Shown here: positions 48,870-58,510 of the stretch, in pieces
How positions within the stretch are numbered: the first letter of the stretch is position 1
How the letters are laid out: the number at the start of each line of letters is the position of its first letter
DNA from: a bacterium
GTDB taxonomy: Bacteria > Actinomycetota > Acidimicrobiia > Spongiisociales > ZC4RG35
Assembly (NCBI GenBank): GCA_024638655.1
Contig: JAHEJW010000002.1
Span: 1-64,000 of the forward strand
Reading direction: 5' to 3'
Length of the DNA stretch: 64,000 bases
The notes under the pieces: model-generated
What the model saw: only the letters and a program-made list of their open reading frames with translations
What the model was told of the DNA's origin: nothing
The model's database searches: none
Program-made: the position numbers and the translations under genes

Positions 48870-51697
48870 GCCGGCTCTCCGAGCGGCCCGGAGAAGTGAT
48901 CGACCGCACGAGGCCGATGGACTTTTCCTGGAATGGGAAGCCCTACAGAGGCTATGCAGGTGACAGCATCGCCTCGGCTCTCGCCGCCTCCGGGGTCCGG
49001 GTGTTCTCTAGGAGCTTCAAATACCACAGGCCCCGGGGCATCCTCACCGCCTCATTCCACGATCCAAACCTCATGGTCCAGGTCGGGGACGAGCCCAACG
49101 TCCGCGCCGGTCACCGCCTCGTCGAGGAAAAGATGGAAGTGTCGGCTCAGAATGCCTGGCCGTCCCTCGGGTTCGATGCGAAAGGGGTCAACCGCCTGCT
49201 CGGCCGATTCCTCACCCCCGGCTTCTACTACAAGACCTTCATGTCGCCCCGGTCACTCTGGCCGTGGTATCAGCGAGTCTTGGCGCGGTTCGCCGCCGGT
49301 GGCGTCGTCGGCGTCGATCCCCAGCCGGGCCGCTACGACCATCGCTACGCCCATCCTGACGTGCTCGTCGCAGGCGGTGGCCCGGCGGGTATGGCGGCTG
49401 CCATCGACGCGGCCGAAGCCGGCGCCGCGGTGATTCTGGTCGAAGAAGAGCATCGGCTCGGCGGCCACCTTCGATGGGGTGACTCGGACGACCTCGGCGC
49501 TCTGGAGGAGCTCAGTGCTGCGGTGCTCAGCCACCCCGGCATCGAGGTGATGGTCGACTCCGTCGTCACCGGCAGATACGACCACAACTGGGTTGCGATA
49601 GCCCAGCGAGGCGTCGAGGGTGTGGACGAACGACTGGTCAAGGCCAGGGTCAAGTGCCTGGTGGTTGCTACTGGCACCATCGAGAGGCCCTACGTCTTCG
49701 AGGGGAACGACCTGCCCGGAGTGATGCTCTCCACGGCGGTCAGGCGTCTGATCAACCTCCATGCGGTGAGACCTGGAGAGCGTGCCGTGGTTCTTTCGGC
49801 CAACGGGCCGGGGGACTCGGCCATAGCTGACCTGGAAGAAGCCGGTGTTGAGGTCGCCGAGGTCATCGATGCCCGCGGTGACGACACCGTCATCAAAGCC
49901 AGTGGCCGGATGGGAGTCCAGGGCGTGATCGACTCGCGCGGCAGACGACACGATGCCGACCTGCTCGTCACCGCCGTGGGCTGGACCACCACGACCACGC
50001 TGCTGAACATGGCGGGAGATCGTCCGATGTATGAGCCCCGCGCCGCTCGCTACCTGTCGAAGTCTCTCCCCTACGACGTGCTCGCAACCGGTGGCATCGT
50101 CGGCGATGGGAGCACCGACCAACTGGTTCAGCACGGCACTGCGATAGGAAGAGAGGCCGCTCGTCGGGCGTCGGTGGTGAAGTTCCAGTGGCTGACGGCC
50201 GTTCCGACTGGGGTGACGCGACAGCCGCCCGACACATCCGAGATCGAGGTGCCTCCCCTCGAGGCGGAACGTCACCCCGAGTTGTTCCGATCGTCGACAC
50301 ACGGGTTCGTTGACTACTCCGAGGATGTCACCTCCAAGGACCTCTTCGCCGCAGCAGCCGAGGGTTACGACTCCATGGAGCTGGCCAAGCGATACACCAC
50401 CGTCAACATGGGGCCGATCCAGGGGAAGCTCGAAGCGGTGAACGCGGTGGCCATTCACGGGGAGGCAACAGGGTCAAGCCCACTCGAGACCTCCACCACT
50501 ACGTGGCGACCGCCATATGCCCCCGTGAGCCTTGGGGTCCTGGCAGGCAGGCAATATGAGCCGGTCCGCTATTCAGTGATCCAACCCTGGCACGAACGAC
50601 GGGAGGCCAAGCCCCTGGTCGCCGGCAGCTGGATCAGACCCGAGCACTACGGAGACCCGGTCGCCGAGGTCACGGCCGTTCGGGAGGCCGTGGGGATAAT
50701 CGACGTCAGCCCGCTGGGCAAGATCGACCTCCGTGGCCGCGACGTACCCAAGCTCCTCGAATTCGTCTACGTCAACAAATGGTCGAAGCTCGATGTCGGC
50801 AAGGTCCGTTACGGGATCATGTGCAACGAAGACGGTGTCATCTTCGACGATGGGGTCACCGGGCGGCTCGGAGCCGACCAATACATGATGTCATCGACCT
50901 CAGGAGGGGCTGCCGGCGTCTGGAATTGGCTCGACGACTGGCTCCAAACGGGCTTCCCCGACTGGGATGTCAAGATGACCGCGGTCACCGACGGCTATGC
51001 GAGCATCAATGTCGCCGGGCCCAACTCCCGTGAACTGGTCGGGCGTCTGACCGAAATCGACCTGCGCCCGGAAGCATTCGGCTACATGGAGGTCAGAACC
51101 GGAGTCGTGGCCGGAGTGCCGGGTTGCTTCCTCTGGCGGATCGGCTTCACCGGTGAGCTCTCATACGAGATCCACGTCCCATCCGCCTACGGGCTTTGGG
51201 TTTGGGAGCGTCTGCTCGAAAAAGGCGAGGATCTCGGCGTGCGGGCTTTCGGGATCGAGGCGCAGAGGATCATGCGCTTGGAGAAGGGGCATTTCATCGT
51301 CGGACAGGACACCGACGGCCTGACACAGGGTCACGGCATGGGTGTCGACTGGGCGATCAAACTCGACAAGCCGGACTTTGCCGGGAAACCCGAGCTGATG
51401 TGGCAGGCCGAACGGGACGACTATCGGAGGCTCGCCGCCATCCAGACCGAAGACCCGGCGATCGTCCCACCGGAGGCGAGCCAGATAGTGGCCGGAGACG
51501 TGATCAAGGGGAGGATCACGTCTTCGCGGATGTCTCCGACGCTTGGGAGATCGATTTGCCTGGGACAGGTCGACCCCGACTTGGCCGCCCCCGGATCGCG
51601 ACTTCATATCCGCCTTTCGGATGGTGTGACGGTCGCGGCAAGGGTCCTCGAGCATCATGCCCACTTCGACCCCGAGGGGACGAGGCTGCGTGGCTGA
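48866..51697 (+). CDS. soxA: Sarcosine oxidase, alpha subunit
   Basis: The 943-residue protein has an N-terminal 2Fe-2S-type fold domain (about 15-100), a pyridine-nucleotide-disulfide oxidoreductase domain with NAD-binding VLVAGGGPAGMAAAIDAAEAG-type glycines (about 170-300), a middle A3-type region, and a C-terminal GcvT-like tetrahydrofolate-binding domain (about 580-940) with SINVAGPNSREL and IGFTGELSYEIHVPS. It carries the folate site where the methyl group is captured as 5,10-methylene-THF. GGAGG precedes the ATG. It overlaps both neighbours. Confidence 0.93.
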   Translation: MSRLSERPGEVIDRTRPMDFSWNGKPYRGYAGDSIASALAASGVRVFSRSFKYHRPRGILTASFHDPNLMVQVGDEPNVRAGHRLVEEKMEVSAQNAWPSLGFDAKGVNRLLGRFLTPGFYYKTFMSPRSLWPWYQRVLARFAAGGVVGVDPQPGRYDHRYAHPDVLVAGGGPAGMAAAIDAAEAGAAVILVEEEHRLGGHLRWGDSDDLGALEELSAAVLSHPGIEVMVDSVVTGRYDHNWVAIAQRGVEGVDERLVKARVKCLVVATGTIERPYVFEGNDLPGVMLSTAVRRLINLHAVRPGERAVVLSANGPGDSAIADLEEAGVEVAEVIDARGDDTVIKASGRMGVQGVIDSRGRRHDADLLVTAVGWTTTTTLLNMAGDRPMYEPRAARYLSKSLPYDVLATGGIVGDGSTDQLVQHGTAIGREAARRASVVKFQWLTAVPTGVTRQPPDTSEIEVPPLEAERHPELFRSSTHGFVDYSEDVTSKDLFAAAAEGYDSMELAKRYTTVNMGPIQGKLEAVNAVAIHGEATGSSPLETSTTTWRPPYAPVSLGVLAGRQYEPVRYSVIQPWHERREAKPLVAGSWIRPEHYGDPVAEVTAVREAVGIIDVSPLGKIDLRGRDVPKLLEFVYVNKWSKLDVGKVRYGIMCNEDGVIFDDGVTGRLGADQYMMSSTSGGAAGVWNWLDDWLQTGFPDWDVKMTAVTDGYASINVAGPNSRELVGRLTEIDLRPEAFGYMEVRTGVVAGVPGCFLWRIGFTGELSYEIHVPSAYGLWVWERLLEKGEDLGVRAFGIEAQRIMRLEKGHFIVGQDTDGLTQGHGMGVDWAIKLDKPDFAGKPELMWQAERDDYRRLAAIQTEDPAIVPPEASQIVAGDVIKGRITSSRMSPTLGRSICLGQVDPDLAAPGSRLHIRLSDGVTVAARVLEHHAHFDPEGTRLRG

Positions 51698-52175
51698 GCT
51701 CTCCCCGATCCCGGCGGACCTGGCACCCGAGGCACGTGGCGAGAGTTTGGTCCTCTCCGACTTCAGCGTCGTCCCCAAGTGGCGTGTCTTCTCCGGCCAC
51801 GAGCAGGTGAGACCGGGGACGTCGGCGACGGTCGAGGACCGCTTGGTGTGGTCGGTGAGCCCGGGCGAGTGGACAGTCGTCGGTCCGGCGCCGGAACAAG
51901 ACCCGGTGGTCGACCTGAGCCACGTTCGGATGATGTTCCGTCTCACCGGCCCCGACTCCTCCGGCCTGCTCGCCAAGGTCTGCGCACTGGACCTCGGGGA
52001 GGACATGTTTCCCGACGGTGCGGCGGCTCGTACTCTCGTGGCCGGTGTCGCCACCGAGCTCATCCGAGACGATCAGGCTGGAGAACGGTCCTTTCTCATA
52101 ATTCCGTCAAGATCGTACGGGCGGTATCTGCACACGGTCTTGCTGGACGCCGGTGGGGAGTTCGGGCTGGGCTAG
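51690..52175 (+). CDS. soxG: Sarcosine oxidase, gamma subunit
   Basis: The protein of about 161 residues is GcvT-like in fold (DRLVWSVSPGEWTVVGPAP, SHVRMMFRLTG, LLAKVCALDL) and is the usual small fourth subunit. The GTG start at 51690 overlaps the soxA stop by 8 nt, with GAGG 4 nt upstream. It closes the soxBDAG operon and is convergent with the dddP-like gene. Confidence 0.85.
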   Translation: MAELSPIPADLAPEARGESLVLSDFSVVPKWRVFSGHEQVRPGTSATVEDRLVWSVSPGEWTVVGPAPEQDPVVDLSHVRMMFRLTGPDSSGLLAKVCALDLGEDMFPDGAAARTLVAGVATELIRDDQAGERSFLIIPSRSYGRYLHTVLLDAGGEFGLG

Positions 52176-52227
52176 AGCGACGGCGTCCCAGTCCCGCCTC
52201 TCGCCGGATTTCGCCCGCATCGCGCTC

Positions 52228-53517
52228 TCAGCGCGTCATATCCATTGGATATGACGAAAGCCTCTCGCTCCCGTTCTCGGTGACCAGAAGCTGTTCTTCG
52301 AGCTTGACTCCCTCCCCTCCGTCCTTTCGGCCCACGTAGCTCTCCACCGCGAGCACCATCCCCGTCTCGACCACACCGTCGTACCCGGCGGCCTCCCAGT
52401 CTTCCGGGAAGTAGATGGCCGGGTACTCGTCACACATGCCGACGCCGTGGAATTGGGTCGTGTAGTGGCGGTACACCTCCGGTTCAGGAACCCAACTGTC
52501 GAAGGTCAGCTCTCGGAACGTCACCCCTGGTCGGAGAATCGACATTGACCGGTTGATCTGTTCGAGAGCCAGAGCGTGCAGCTCGTGTTGACGCGGAGAC
52601 GGCTCGTTGTCGCCACAGAGCCACGTCCGTGAGATATCCACACACATCCCGTAGCTTCCGATCAGATCGGTATCGAATCCAACGAGGTCTCCACCTTCGA
52701 TTAGCCGGCTGCTGCACTCTTGGTACCAGGGATTGGTTCTCGGACCGGACGACAGCAGACGCGTCTCGATCCACTCTCCCCCCCGCTTGATCGACTCGGC
52801 GTGTAGATACGACCAGAGCTCTTGTTCGGTGACGCCGGGCACGAGATGGTCGTGCATCATCTCCATCGACTTCTCCGCTGCCGCGATGGCACAACGCATC
52901 GCCTTGATCTCCTCTAGTGACTTGATCGAGCGCGCCAGTTCCATCACCTCTTCGCCGTTGTGGACGCTGACCCCCAGCTCCCCGAGATGATGCACGCCTT
53001 CGGGGTTCAGGGAGTCGACCGCGAGCCTGGTGTTTCCGCTTCCGTGCTCCTTCAAGAGGTCGGCGATCTCGGCTGCCCACCGTTTGGCCTTGGCTTCGTA
53101 GGTGCTGCCTGCGGCGAAGTAGTACCAGTCGGTCGCCGGGCGGACCTCGTCGATCGCCTCGAACGGATCGCTGAGGTAGTAGGCATGGGAGAACTCGAAC
53201 TGCACGATGTAGCCGTCAGCCCCGATGAAGACGTAGCGGGACGCATTATGGGTGATCCAGATCTGCATGTTCGTACTCGAAGTGGCGTAACGAGCGTTGA
53301 TCGGATCGAACAAGACGATTCCCCCGTAGTCCGATTCATTGATCCTGTTGAGCACCCGGTCGAGCCGGTAGCGCCGAACTGCCCCCAGGTCGGGAAGGTC
53401 GAGGCCCAGTTCCCCCCACTCGGATATGGCCGGGTCGCCCGGCCCCAGGGTATGCCAATTCAACGGAGCGACGCTCGCATCCGGCCTGATCTTGGGCCTG
53501 TAGCGAGCACCGGACAT
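52228..53517 (-). CDS. dddP: DddP-type DMSP lyase (M24 family)
   Basis: The protein of about 429 residues is an M24 (pita-bread) fold protein. It matches marine DddP proteins in LDLPDLGAVRRYRLDRVL, YGGIVLFDPINARYATSSTN and GGEWIETRLLSSGPRTNP. The metal-site residues line up with those known in DddP: D282, D284, D294, H357, E392 and E407. The catalytic Asp (D363, in GVGMCDEYP) is present as well. DddP cleaves dimethylsulfoniopropionate to dimethyl sulfide and acrylate. Creatinase, another M24 enzyme that would also fit beside sarcosine oxidase, has different active-site surroundings. The frame also offers a TTG start at 53541; the ATG at 53517 is chosen. It is convergent with soxG. Confidence 0.82.
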   Translation of the reverse strand: MSGARYRPKIRPDASVAPLNWHTLGPGDPAISEWGELGLDLPDLGAVRRYRLDRVLNRINESDYGGIVLFDPINARYATSSTNMQIWITHNASRYVFIGADGYIVQFEFSHAYYLSDPFEAIDEVRPATDWYYFAAGSTYEAKAKRWAAEIADLLKEHGSGNTRLAVDSLNPEGVHHLGELGVSVHNGEEVMELARSIKSLEEIKAMRCAIAAAEKSMEMMHDHLVPGVTEQELWSYLHAESIKRGGEWIETRLLSSGPRTNPWYQECSSRLIEGGDLVGFDTDLIGSYGMCVDISRTWLCGDNEPSPRQHELHALALEQINRSMSILRPGVTFRELTFDSWVPEPEVYRHYTTQFHGVGMCDEYPAIYFPEDWEAAGYDGVVETGMVLAVESYVGRKDGGEGVKLEEQLLVTENGSERLSSYPMDMTR

Positions 53518-53574
53518 GGCCTCGCAGACTAGGGGCGACAAACCCGCGCATGCAGTGATTAGCGTCGCGATTGC

Positions 53575-55116
53575 ATGACCTCACCAGCACCGCAGAGACG
53601 GAGACGCCGTCGTGGTCGGGAGGAGGGTGTCCCGTCTCTCACCCAGGTGCCCTGGAAACAGCCCCATCGATATTTCGCGCCGACCGACTTCGTGACCGAA
53701 GAGCAGATCGAGACGATTCATCAGACCTCCCTACAGATCCTCGAGGAGTTGGGAGTCGAGTTCCTCGATAACGAAACGAGGGACATCCTCGCTGCCACCG
53801 GAGGTGTCAAGGTCGAGGAGATGATGGTCAGGTTCGACCCCGAATTCGTCGAAGAGGTCATCGCAAGTGCTCCCTCCCAGTTCACGTTGCACGCAGTCAA
53901 CCCGGAGCGGAATCTGCAAATGGGCGGGGACGCCGTTGCCTTCGGTGCCGTCAGCAGTGCGCCCAACGTCAGCGACGAAGCGGGCGGCCGCCGTCAAGGC
54001 AACCGGGAGGACTTTCGGAACCTGATCAAGCTGGCCAGCACCATCAACACCGTGCATCTTTGGCCCGGCTACCCGGTGGAGCCGGTGGATATCCACCCTT
54101 CGGTGAGGCATCTGGAGGCGGCATATGACCTCTTGACCATGTCAGATCTGTTCACCCACGCCTACAGCCTCCATCGTCAGAAGAACCGCGATGGCCTGGA
54201 GATGATCAAGATCGCACGTCAGATCGATGAGGAAGAGCTCCAGGGACAGCCGTCGATGATGAGCATCATCAACTGCAACTCGCCACTGCGGTATGACACG
54301 CCGATGACGCAAGGAATCCTGGAGTTCAGCGCGCGAAATCAGGTCATTTGCATCACCCCTTTCACACTGGCTGGTGCGATGGCGCCTGTGACCATCGCCG
54401 GCGCCCTGAGCCAACACAACGCCGAAGCGCTGGCCGGGATAGCCCTCACCCAAGTGGTGCGTCCGGGGTCTCCGGTCATATATGGCGGTTTTACCTCGAA
54501 CGTGGACATGCAGAGCGGAGCCCCTGCCTTTGGCACTCCCGAATCGATGCAGACCTCCATAATCACGGGCCAGCTGACCCGAAGGTATGGGATTCCCTAC
54601 CGGTCCTCAGGGGTCAACGCGGCCAATGCCATCGACGCCCAGGCCGCCTACGAATCGGTGTTCTCGCTTTGGGGGGCGATCATGGGTGGGGCCCATGTCC
54701 TGGTTCATGCCGTCGGGTGGATGGAAGGTGGCCTCCGGGCCTCCTACGAGAAGATGGTCCTGGACGCCGACCTCTGCGGCATGGTTCAGACCTTCCTCGA
54801 GCCCATCGACTTCAGTGCCGGATCACTCGCGATGGATGCGATCCGGGACGTCGGGCCCGGTGGTCACTACTTCGGAACACAGCACACCCTGGACCGATTC
54901 CGAACGGCCTTCTACAAGCCGCTCATCTCCGACTGGCGCAACTACGAGACGTGGGAGGAAGCGGGAAAGCCCGAGGCGAAGGATCGGATCATCGAATTGG
55001 TGGGCAGACTCATGGCGACCTACGAGGAGCCGGACATGGACGATGCCGTCAAGGAGCAGCTCCGGGAGTTCGTAGATCGGCGCATTGCGGAAGGTGGGGT
55101 GGAGACAGACTTCTGA
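53575..55116 (+). CDS. MttB-superfamily methyltransferase (non-pyrrolysine)
   Basis: The 513-residue protein is of the trimethylamine methyltransferase superfamily: the N-terminal helix with SLQILEELGVEFLDNE, EDFRNLIKLASTINTVHLWP, GAVSSAPNVSDEAGG and SGAPAFGTPESMQTSI. No in-frame TAG occurs, so it lacks pyrrolysine, like the glycine betaine methyltransferases (MtgB-like) and the L-carnitine or proline betaine relatives. These transfer a methyl group to a corrinoid protein; no corrinoid protein gene is in the window. It is divergent from dddP. Confidence 0.85.
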   Translation: MTSPAPQRRRRRRGREEGVPSLTQVPWKQPHRYFAPTDFVTEEQIETIHQTSLQILEELGVEFLDNETRDILAATGGVKVEEMMVRFDPEFVEEVIASAPSQFTLHAVNPERNLQMGGDAVAFGAVSSAPNVSDEAGGRRQGNREDFRNLIKLASTINTVHLWPGYPVEPVDIHPSVRHLEAAYDLLTMSDLFTHAYSLHRQKNRDGLEMIKIARQIDEEELQGQPSMMSIINCNSPLRYDTPMTQGILEFSARNQVICITPFTLAGAMAPVTIAGALSQHNAEALAGIALTQVVRPGSPVIYGGFTSNVDMQSGAPAFGTPESMQTSIITGQLTRRYGIPYRSSGVNAANAIDAQAAYESVFSLWGAIMGGAHVLVHAVGWMEGGLRASYEKMVLDADLCGMVQTFLEPIDFSAGSLAMDAIRDVGPGGHYFGTQHTLDRFRTAFYKPLISDWRNYETWEEAGKPEAKDRIIELVGRLMATYEEPDMDDAVKEQLREFVDRRIAEGGVETDF

Positions 55117-55135
55117 CGGTCTTCGCCACGCGGTC

Positions 55136-55912
55136 TCAGAGACCGCTGTTGCGAGCCGGGCCGTTCAGCTTGGTGAAGTCCAGCCTGTAGAGAACACAGA
55201 CGACGTCCCGGTCACCCTGCGACCAAGAGTCGTCTGTTGGCGTCAGCGTGAAAACCTCGAGAGCCGAGTCGAGATAGGGGGTGCCGACGTAGGTGTCGAA
55301 GACCGGGCCGCTGCACACCTCGTAACCGTGCTCCTCCAGAGCCTGACGCCCGGGATAGTCGGGACCAAAGAGGCCGGCGAGCGTCTCCACCGCAAACACT
55401 TCGTTGTCGTGTGGCTCAGAGCAGGGAATGGCCTCGAGCTGGAAGACGACCTCATCTTCGCTGCCCGGATCGTCGAAACAATCGCCTGGTTCAACGGTCA
55501 TCACGTCCAGGTCGCCCCCAGACACGATCTCGCCAGCGTCATCCCTGTTGGCATCGTCCAGAGAGGTGAAGAAGCCATATCCCAGGCCGATGACGAGCAG
55601 GGCAGCCAGCCGAAACCAGCGGGTGGTGAAGAAGGGCCTCCGCGATGGGCCAGTCTCCATCGGGCTCGGCGCCCAGGTGGGCGTTTCGGCCGCCGCATGG
55701 TCATCTGCGAGCACCCCATCGCCACCACCAGGCTCGGCCCCTTGCGAGGACGGTCTCTGGTAGGCGGCCGGCTCGGGGATTTGAGATTCGGGGGCGCGCC
55801 GATTCTCCTCCTCAACCGGTGTGTCGGATGGGGCGGTGCTGCCGCCGCCTGAGCTCAGACGGCTGCGCGCTTCCCTTATCAGCTCTTCGCTGGTCTTGCG
55901 CTGGTCGGTCAT
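55136..55912 (-). CDS. Septum formation family membrane protein
   Basis: The 258-residue protein has a polar, Pro/Ser/Glu-rich cytoplasmic N-terminus (about 100 residues), one membrane helix (about 100-118) and an extracytoplasmic domain. The domain has VEPGDCFDDPG, IPCSEPHDNEVFAV and a late CVLYRL, the paired-Cys pattern of the actinobacterial septum formation domain. It is unrelated to the catabolic genes around it and convergent with the MttB-like gene. Confidence 0.75.
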   Translation of the reverse strand: MTDQRKTSEELIREARSRLSSGGGSTAPSDTPVEEENRRAPESQIPEPAAYQRPSSQGAEPGGGDGVLADDHAAAETPTWAPSPMETGPSRRPFFTTRWFRLAALLVIGLGYGFFTSLDDANRDDAGEIVSGGDLDVMTVEPGDCFDDPGSEDEVVFQLEAIPCSEPHDNEVFAVETLAGLFGPDYPGRQALEEHGYEVCSGPVFDTYVGTPYLDSALEVFTLTPTDDSWSQGDRDVVCVLYRLDFTKLNGPARNSGL

Positions 55913-55962
55913 TACCTCCCCGTTTCATCGGTCACCGGGCGAGGCGGCTTTAAGAAGGGTCG

Positions 55963-58374
55963 TCAGCTCCGCATCGCCAGGCCGCTCGGGTCGTACGGAG
56001 AATCGGCGATGATCCGAACCGGGCGCTCTTCTCCCACCACGTGGGCGGTCATCCCTGGGGTGTCGTCGGCATGCTCGCGACCGATCAGTGCCATCGCGAG
56101 GCTCTTCTCGACGACATGGCCATACTCACCAGAGGTGATGTAGCCGACGCGCCGACCCTCCGCCCATACCGGCTCGTACTCCGAGCCATCGGCGTCCGAG
56201 GCTTCGACCTCCAATGTGACCAGCCTCATCGGCCCCGAGTCGCTCTCCTGCTCTTTGCGAGCCGCCTCGGACCCGATGAAGTCCTTTGACCAGTCGATCC
56301 AGCGATCCATGCCCGTCATCCCCGGGGTGTACTCCTGACGGAACTCCTTCGACCAGATTCCGAAGCTCTTCTCCATGCGAAGCGAGCCCATTGCGTCGAA
56401 CCCGTACTCGATTGCCCCGACTCCGGCTCCTGCTTCGAGGAGGGTGCGACGCAGTTCGATGTGATCCAGCGCCGAGCAGTGGATTTCATAACCCAGCTCG
56501 CCGGTGACCGATATCCGCCCCACCTTCGCCCGGATCAGCCCGATGTCCATGTCCCGACAGGACATGAAGCGCATGCCTTCGTCGGAAACGTCGTCGTGTG
56601 TGACTCGCTCCATCAGCTCCCTGGAGCGTGGCCCGGAGAGGCCGAATCCGACAACTCCATCTGATATGTCCCGCACCTGGACGCCTTCGATGAGGTGATC
56701 GTTGAACCAGCGCATGTGCCAGGCCCTCAAGTAGTAGGACCCCATGATCCACCAGGTGCCATCTCCCCAGTTCAACAAGGTCAGATCACCTTTGAGCCGA
56801 CCGTCGTGACCCAGCATCGGTGCAAGCCGGATGCGTTGCTCACCCGGTAGATTCGATGCGAGCAGCCGGTCGAGCCATTCCTCGGCGTTTGGCCCGCTCA
56901 CCTCGTACCTGGAGAACCCGGTGATATCGATGATGCCGACTCCGCTCCTGACCTGGCGACACTCCTCGCTCACGATCTCGAAGGCGTTGGAGCGCTTCAG
57001 AGTGGGAGTCTCCTCGAAAGCCGCTTCGGCGAAGTAGATGGGGACCTCCAGGCCGTAGAGCTCCCCCCAATGAGCGCCGTCCCGTGTCATCGCCTCGTAG
57101 GCGGGCGACATCCTCAACGGTCTCCCCTCCCAGAGCTGCTCGTTGGGGTAGGTCATCACGAAGCGCCGGGAGTAGAACTGCCCTGTCTTCTCCTTGATGT
57201 ACCGTCTGTTCTCGGCGTACGAGCCGAATCGGGCCACATCCATCCCGAAGACGTCTTCCTCGGGCTCTCCCTCGATCATCCACTCGGCCAAGGACTTCCC
57301 CACACCGCCACCCTGGAGGAATCCCGCCATGACCGCGCACGCCGACCAGTAGTTCGGGATCCCAGGTACCGGGCCGACCAGGGGGTTTCCGTCGGGTGAG
57401 AACGTGAAGGCACCGTTCACCCAGCGACTGATCCCAGTGCGCTCGAGTGGTGGGTATCGGTGCATCGCCAGCGCCAATTCGTCGCTGATGCGGTCGATGT
57501 CCGGTGAGAGCAACTCGATGCCGTAGTCCCATGGCGCCCCGTCCATGTTCCAGTGCTTGTGGTCGATCTCGTATATCCCGACCAGGACACCATCCAACTC
57601 CTGACGCATGTACGTGAAGCCCTCGAGGTCGATCATCATCGGGATCTCGAAGTCGAGTGCGGCAATCTCAGGTATGGCCTCTGTGATCAGGTAGTGATGG
57701 GCGAGGGGAGAGACCGGCGCCTCCCAGCCGACCATCCTGGCTACCTGCTTGGCCCACAGCCCGGCCGCATTGACCACGTGCTCGGCGACGATGGTGCCCT
57801 GCTCGGTCACCACGTCCCAATGACCATCGCTGCGCCGATTCAGCTCGAGGACCCGGTTGTGCTCTATCACATCCGCCCCTCTCTGGCGTGCGGCCCTGGC
57901 ATAGGCGTGTACGACCGCGGACGGATCGATATAGCCCTCCCGGTCTGCCCAGAGCCCGCCGAACACACCGTCGATGTTGATGATCGGGCACCTCTCCTCG
58001 ATCTCCGCGGGGCTCATCAGCCAGCAGTCCTCTATCCCCATGGTCTGGTAGATCCGATATGTCGCCTGCAGCCACTCCCAGCGTTCGGGAGCCGAGGCCA
58101 CGGAGATGCCTCCGGTCATGTGTAGGCCGATGTCGTAGTCGGCTTCCTCGGCCACCTCCGAGAGAAGGTCGATCGTGTAGGCCTGCAATGCGGCGATGTT
58201 CGGGTCGGCGTTCAGGGCATGGATCCCACCGGCAGCATGCCAGCTGGAGCCTGCCGTCAGCACGCTCCGCTCCAGTACAGCTACATCGGGCCAGCCGAGC
58301 TTGGACAGGTGATAGAGGACGCTGGCGCCGACCACGCCTCCGCCGATGACTACGACCCGATACTCACTCTTCAA
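55963..58374 (-). CDS. Dimethylglycine/sarcosine dehydrogenase-like flavoprotein
   Basis: The 803-residue protein combines an N-terminal DAO flavin domain (about 1-400, VVVIGGGVVGASVLYHLSK), in which SSWHAAGG carries the His that covalently binds FAD in DMGDH and SARDH, with a C-terminal GcvT/GcvT_C folate domain (about 420-800; FGLSGPRSRELMERVT, TGELGYEIHC, MEKSFGIW). It should demethylate dimethylglycine or sarcosine, passing C1 to tetrahydrofolate and electrons to ETF, whose genes lie 3 kb away. A leader with possible structure separates it from the divergent fhs. Confidence 0.87.
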   Translation of the reverse strand: MKSEYRVVVIGGGVVGASVLYHLSKLGWPDVAVLERSVLTAGSSWHAAGGIHALNADPNIAALQAYTIDLLSEVAEEADYDIGLHMTGGISVASAPERWEWLQATYRIYQTMGIEDCWLMSPAEIEERCPIINIDGVFGGLWADREGYIDPSAVVHAYARAARQRGADVIEHNRVLELNRRSDGHWDVVTEQGTIVAEHVVNAAGLWAKQVARMVGWEAPVSPLAHHYLITEAIPEIAALDFEIPMMIDLEGFTYMRQELDGVLVGIYEIDHKHWNMDGAPWDYGIELLSPDIDRISDELALAMHRYPPLERTGISRWVNGAFTFSPDGNPLVGPVPGIPNYWSACAVMAGFLQGGGVGKSLAEWMIEGEPEEDVFGMDVARFGSYAENRRYIKEKTGQFYSRRFVMTYPNEQLWEGRPLRMSPAYEAMTRDGAHWGELYGLEVPIYFAEAAFEETPTLKRSNAFEIVSEECRQVRSGVGIIDITGFSRYEVSGPNAEEWLDRLLASNLPGEQRIRLAPMLGHDGRLKGDLTLLNWGDGTWWIMGSYYLRAWHMRWFNDHLIEGVQVRDISDGVVGFGLSGPRSRELMERVTHDDVSDEGMRFMSCRDMDIGLIRAKVGRISVTGELGYEIHCSALDHIELRRTLLEAGAGVGAIEYGFDAMGSLRMEKSFGIWSKEFRQEYTPGMTGMDRWIDWSKDFIGSEAARKEQESDSGPMRLVTLEVEASDADGSEYEPVWAEGRRVGYITSGEYGHVVEKSLAMALIGREHADDTPGMTAHVVGEERPVRIIADSPYDPSGLAMRS

Positions 58375-58443
58375 TTTCGCTCCTTAGGCCGGCTCGAGAT
58401 GAAACTAACGGAACCCCGTTTCCGGAAAGGACCCAAACTGCTT

Positions 58444-58495
58444 GTGCCGTTAGGCGGGACATGTACCATCAGGTAGAACACACCTCCGTCGGCAC
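58444..58495 (+). promoter_or_regulatory. Possible structured leader of fhs
   Basis: GTGCCG (58444-58449) and CGGCAC (58490-58495) are exact inverted copies that would close a 40-nt loop directly before the fhs ribosome binding site. An imperfect GGCGG/CCTCC pairing lies inside. It may be a structured mRNA leader; no known riboswitch class is recognised. Confidence 0.3.
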
Positions 58496-58510
58496 GAACA
58501 GGAGAGAAAC

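Noticed and set aside
49253-50458. Minus-strand ORF of 401 codons opposite soxA
   Set aside because: It mirrors the reading frame of the alpha subunit and shows no domain; antisense shadow.
52236-52254. 19-bp palindrome TCATATCCA-T-TGGATATGA
   Set aside because: It falls within the last codons of the dddP-like gene (ending YPMDMTR) and has no U-run; it may be a chance palindrome in coding sequence, although a 3-prime hairpin cannot be excluded.
52228-53517. Creatinase as the identity of the M24 enzyme next to sarcosine oxidase
   Set aside because: The context fits (creatine to sarcosine), but the sequence matches DddP in the N-terminal YGGIVLFDPINARYATSSTN region and in all metal-site residues, unlike creatinase.
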